From contig JACRAI010000082.1 in the NCBI GenBank assembly GCA_016213425.1, positions 1 through 7,895 of the forward strand: a stretch of 7,895 nt of DNA, read 5' to 3'. Of the stretch, positions 6,006 to 7,895 are shown piece by piece. The stretch comes from an archaeon. Lineage in GTDB: Archaea > Nanobdellota > Nanobdellia > Woesearchaeales > ARS49. A program made the position numbers and the translations under genes. How positions within the stretch are numbered: position 1 is the stretch's first letter; each line of letters opens with the position of its first letter. The notes below the pieces were generated by a model. That model was given only the letters and a program-made list of their open reading frames with translations. It had not been told where the DNA came from and searched no databases.

Positions 6006-6038
6006 TTTTTATAATATAAACCAAGTAGAAAGGTTTAT
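6006..6038 (+). promoter_or_regulatory. promoter with palindromic operator ahead of the winged-helix gene
   Basis: An AT-rich TATA region (TTTTTATAATATAAA, 6006-6020) runs into a perfect inverted repeat, ATAAACC-N9-GGTTTAT (6016-6038). The repeat would lie between the TATA box and the start of transcription, the usual place for an archaeal repressor site. Autoregulation by the adjacent winged-helix protein is an inference. A related inverted copy of the half-site (AAACCTTT, 5976-5983) lies about 45 bases away toward the helicase. Confidence 0.45.
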
Positions 6039-6064
6039 TAATACTTAATCAACAAAAAGTTTTT

Positions 6065-6070
6065 GGGGTG
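6065..6070 (+). promoter_or_regulatory. Shine-Dalgarno site deciding a GTG start
   Basis: GGGGTG lies eight bases before the GTG at 6079. Its GGTG core can pair with the CACC of the archaeal 16S 3' end. It supports the GTG start and a leadered message, unlike most genes here. Confidence 0.55.
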
Positions 6071-6078
6071 TTATCGAC

Positions 6079-6351
6079 GTGAAAAATAAAGAAATATTTA
6101 AAACATTTTTTCGCGAAAAACCCGCGATGATGTTAGTTCACTTACGCAATGCTAAGAGCGAAGTTTATGCATCATCACTTGCTAAGCAAATTGATTGCAC
6201 ATATTCTCACGTTGTTAAAGTTCTTCAAGAGATGGAACAAGAAGGCTTAATTAATTTTGATAAGCAAGGAAGACTAAAACTTTTATCCTTAACAAAAAAA
6301 GGACAAGATGTAGCTTCCAAAATTACAGATATAAGAAATGTTTTAATTTGA
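6079..6351 (+). CDS. single-domain winged-helix DNA-binding protein (MarR-like)
   Basis: The 90-residue protein is almost entirely one winged-helix domain. The recognition-helix region is EVYASSLAKQIDCTYSHVVKVLQEME (about 28-53, split by the turn at DCTYSH). It is followed by GLINFDKQGRLKLLSLTKKG (56-75), which forms the wing and the start of the last helix. No ligand-binding or membrane part is present, so a dimeric DNA-binding regulator is likely. Translation starts at GTG 6079, supported by GGGGTG eight bases upstream. It has a leader of roughly 40 bases if transcription starts about 25 bases after the TATA region. A palindrome covers the promoter downstream of the TATA box, so self-repression is plausible. 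It is divergent from the helicase gene, with 165 bases between the start codons; whether it controls the helicase is unknown. Compact regulators of this shape are common in DPANN archaea; no specific target can be assigned. Confidence 0.85.
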   Translation: MKNKEIFKTFFREKPAMMLVHLRNAKSEVYASSLAKQIDCTYSHVVKVLQEMEQEGLINFDKQGRLKLLSLTKKGQDVASKITDIRNVLI

Positions 6352-6580
6352 TTATTGCTTCTTATTTGTTATTTGAGAAGTTATAGATTTTGTCAATTAA
6401 TTTTTTGGCGGGTAACTTATTTTCTGTTGTGGCTTCTTATGTACACCTTGTTTTTTAATGTTTCAAGCTTTTGGCGATTCCATCGCGAATTTATAAAACT
6501 TAGAAGATAAGTCAAAGCATTCTAAATTAATGACGTCGAGAAATATCCAAGTTTATAATTAAATAAAAATAAAAAAATGC
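6352..6580. other. intergenic region between winged-helix gene and rps15
   Basis: I see no gene in these 229 bases: every frame is cut by stops or lacks a plausible start. A weak five-pair hairpin (6358-6362 with 6374-6378) followed by T runs could end the winged-helix transcript. A short stem (GCGAT/ATCGC around a three-base loop, near 6475-6487) and a TATA-like TTTATAAAA (about 6490-6498) have no obvious downstream gene. Confidence 0.4.
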
Positions 6581-6599
6581 TTATTCTGCAAGCATTTTT
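6553..6599 (-). terminator. rps15 terminator: hairpin overlapping the stop codon plus U-tract
   Basis: AAAAATGCTT (6573-6582) and AAGCATTTTT (6590-6599) form a perfect 10-pair stem with a seven-base loop. On the minus strand it includes the last codons and the stop of rps15 and is followed by a long T-rich run down to about 6553. This resembles an intrinsic terminator, with the U-tract probably the main signal in archaea. Confidence 0.5.
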
Positions 6600-7036
6600 G
6601 AGTCTTCAGGCTTGTATTCCCAGTCTTCTGGTAACCTTTTTACTCTTTTATAGTATTTTGTAAGCCTTAATATTTTTGCATCGCTTAATTGAATCCCTCT
6701 TAAGGCAGTCATGTCATGTTTGTTTTTTGACATGTGTTTTCTTATCATTGCTGCTTTTTTCATTAAGCTTTGCAGGTCTTCTGGTAATTCTGCTTCTAAT
6801 TTTTTTTCTTTAAGCAGTTGCGTTACTGATTTTCCTAAAAGACTTTTAACACTAGGAACTCCATAACTGTCTCTTAAGATTAATCCTATTGCACTAGGGG
6901 AATGTTCTTCCTTTGCTAGTTTTACTGCAAGCATTTCAACTTCTTTAGGTTTGTATCTTACCCAAGATGGTTTTTTGTCTGTTAAAGGTTTCTTACTTCC
7001 GCTTCTACCTCTTGCTCTGCTATGCATTCTTGCCAT
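6581..7036 (-). CDS. rps15: 30S ribosomal protein S15 (uS15, archaeal S13e type)
   Basis: This small-subunit protein binds the central domain of 16S rRNA early in assembly. The 151-residue product has the archaeal/eukaryotic form with an N-terminal extension: MARMHSRARGRSGSKKP, then KPSWVRYKPKEVEMLAVKLA, SPSAIGLILRDSYGVPSVK, the RKHMSKNKHDMTALRGIQL region, and the terminal KILRLTKYYKR...LPEDWEYKPE. The length is normal for the family. The ATG at 7036 has a strong Shine-Dalgarno GGAGG seven bases upstream. Unlike most genes here it has a leader of about 60 bases, inferred from the TATA box at 7121-7128, and this leader can fold. The stop codon sits inside a terminator hairpin. It is divergent from the unknown gene at 7182. 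Assignment is certain. Confidence 0.98.
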   Translation of the reverse strand: MARMHSRARGRSGSKKPLTDKKPSWVRYKPKEVEMLAVKLAKEEHSPSAIGLILRDSYGVPSVKSLLGKSVTQLLKEKKLEAELPEDLQSLMKKAAMIRKHMSKNKHDMTALRGIQLSDAKILRLTKYYKRVKRLPEDWEYKPEDSKMLAE

Positions 7037-7099
7037 AAATTTTCCTCCCCGAGAAAATAGTTTTCCCGGTACAGATGAGCTTTCACCAATCTGTCCTAA
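7037..7099 (-). promoter_or_regulatory. structured 5' leader of rps15
   Basis: Between the inferred transcription start and the ATG, the minus-strand RNA can form two hairpins. The first pairs ACAGAT with ATCTGT (about 7071-7094). The second is a nine-pair hairpin (CCGGGAAAA, loop CTA, TTTTCTCGG; 7049-7069) including one G-U pair, and its 3' end touches the Shine-Dalgarno GGAGG (7044-7048). The arrangement suits translational control, possibly by S15 itself, but that is inference. Confidence 0.45.
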
Positions 7100-7120
7100 A
7101 CACCGAAAAATCGGTGTTTA
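7097..7120. promoter_or_regulatory. 10-base palindrome beside the rps15 TATA box
   Basis: TAAACACCGA (7097-7106) and TCGGTGTTTA (7111-7120) are perfect inverted repeats separated by four bases. The palindrome begins right after the TATA box (7121-7128) in the rps15 direction and ends near the expected transcription start. It is therefore either an operator for a repressor or a hairpin at the very start of the message. Confidence 0.5.
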
Positions 7121-7128
7121 TTTATAAA
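7121..7128 (-). promoter_or_regulatory. TATA box of rps15
   Basis: TTTATAAA matches the archaeal consensus and is preceded on the minus strand by a purine-rich GAGAAGA, as expected for a BRE. It predicts a transcription start near 7099 and a leader of about 60 bases. Confidence 0.6.
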
Positions 7129-7152
7129 TCTTCTCTTAATCTCATGAAAACC

Positions 7153-7160
7153 TTATAAAA
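7153..7160 (+). promoter_or_regulatory. TATA box of the gene starting at 7182
   Basis: TTATAAAA is centred about 26 bases before the ATG at 7182, predicting a leaderless transcript. It forms a divergent promoter pair with rps15. Confidence 0.55.
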
Positions 7161-7181
7161 TTTACCTGCTTGTCAGTTTCT

Positions 7182-7895
7182 ATGAAGCACAATATTTTAG
7201 GCGATAAAAAGACAAGAAGGTATGATGAAGGTTTAATTGAAGTAGTTAACGCTAAGTATGAAAGAGAACAAAGAGAAGATAATTCTGGACTCAATAAAGA
7301 TCAAGAACAAAAAAACAACAATCCTTTTTTCATAAATCTCTCAACTAAAGTTTACAAATTAAATAATGTTTTTTCCAATGGAGACATTTGTTCTTTCGCA
7401 TGGGATAGAGAGTTATTAGATGGAGGAAAATTTCACACTCAGAATGAATGGATAGGTTTAACAAACAAATTACCTGCTGCAAAAGGATATTATGCAAGTC
7501 TCTTAGCTTTGTACGAAAATAGAGAAGGTCCTCAAGCCGATTTAGTTGAGGAGATCAGGCAAATGTTTGCTAAAGACTTTAAAAATAATTGGATGATGAC
7601 AAGCACAAAAGTAATTTACATGCCGGAAGATCTTGATGAAATAATTCACACATGCAAAGGCGGCTGGTATGATAGCAAGATTTCACTTGATTTTGTTGGA
7701 CCTTCTGTTGAGGTAAATGATAAAAACAATATGGATAAAGAAATGGCTGCTTTGTTAGGAACACTTAACAATTGTGATGAAATTAGTAAAATTTTTGAGT
7801 GGGTTACTGGCAAAAAAATACTTTTGTGGAGACTAAAAGATAAACCGGTAGAAAAATCTGAGCGGGCTGTGGTGTTCGGTGTCGACGGCATCGTC
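7182..7895 (+). CDS. unrecognised soluble protein, N-terminal part (3' end outside window)
   Basis: The frame is open for 238 codons to the window edge, so the gene is incomplete. I do not recognise a family. The start (MKHNILGDKKTRRYDEGLIE) and a Gln/Asn/Lys-rich low-complexity stretch (about 26-47) are probably helical or disordered. A denser domain follows from about residue 48, with FINLSTKVYKLNNVFSNGD, SFAWDRELLDGGKFHTQNEW, KGYYASLLALYENREGPQAD and later CKGGWYDSKISLDFVG. Six tryptophans lie between residues 74 and 216, suggesting a well-packed alpha/beta fold. No signal peptide, membrane segment, Walker motif or clear metal site is seen. A TATA box 26 bases upstream and the lack of a Shine-Dalgarno support the ATG at 7182. 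It shares a divergent 145-base control region with rps15. Confidence 0.8.
   Translation, partial: MKHNILGDKKTRRYDEGLIEVVNAKYEREQREDNSGLNKDQEQKNNNPFFINLSTKVYKLNNVFSNGDICSFAWDRELLDGGKFHTQNEWIGLTNKLPAAKGYYASLLALYENREGPQADLVEEIRQMFAKDFKNNWMMTSTKVIYMPEDLDEIIHTCKGGWYDSKISLDFVGPSVEVNDKNNMDKEMAALLGTLNNCDEISKIFEWVTGKKILLWRLKDKPVEKSERAVVFGVDGIV

Noticed and set aside
5703..6014. 103-codon plus-strand frame opposite the helicase start
   Set aside because: It is antisense to the Walker A region of a clear helicase and has no supporting signals.
5914..6024. Longer start for the helicase, adding 37 residues
   Set aside because: The added residues do not resemble helicase N-termini, and they cross the TATA box that fits the ATG at 5913.
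6475..6498. Short stem and TATA-like box between the winged-helix gene and rps15
   Set aside because: The stem has only five pairs and no gene or RNA follows at the right distance on either strand; likely chance in AT-rich DNA.
7579..7891. Minus-strand frames at the right edge
   Set aside because: They are antisense to the 238-codon open gene that has a promoter and a normal start.

Overview
The window looks like a piece of a small, AT-rich archaeal genome, probably a DPANN-type lineage (Woesearchaeota/Pacearchaeota-like). The evidence is archaeal gene content (EF-1 beta, an S13e-type uS15, archaeal Trm1, an XPD-like iron-sulfur helicase, RtcA, and a tiny four-CxxC zinc-ribbon protein), tight packing, and TATA boxes centred about 26-29 nt before most start codons, which suggests leaderless mRNAs. 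The lineage is inferred from general style; no rRNA is present to test it.

Layout. 2-751 (+): 3' part of rtcA. 729-1421 (-): coiled-coil protein of unknown role, overlapping the end of rtcA tail to tail. 1505-1961 (+): a two-gene operon of the zinc-ribbon protein and EF-1 beta, one base apart. 1962-2327 (-): a small unknown protein whose stop codon abuts the EF-1 beta stop. 2375-3418 (-): trm1. 3419-3738: 320 bases without a recognised gene, holding a compact element at 3504-3694 rich in inverted repeats. 3739-4008 (-): a very acidic 89-residue protein. 4075-5913 (-): XPD/Rad3-like helicase, divergent from 6079-6351 (+), a one-domain winged-helix regulator with a palindrome beside its TATA box. 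6352-6580: no gene seen. 6581-7036 (-): rps15, with a structured leader and a hairpin/U-tract terminator. 7182-7895 (+): 5' part of an unrecognised gene that runs off the window.

Most recognisable genes serve RNA and translation: RNA 3'-end cyclisation, tRNA G26 dimethylation, EF-1 beta, ribosomal protein S15 and a translation-linked zinc ribbon. The helicase belongs to DNA repair. No mobile-element protein, CRISPR array, tRNA or rRNA gene was seen.

The least explained parts are the 3504-3694 element, the two promoter-proximal palindromes (6016-6038 and 7097-7120), the hairpin directly ahead of the rps15 Shine-Dalgarno site, and the unknown proteins.
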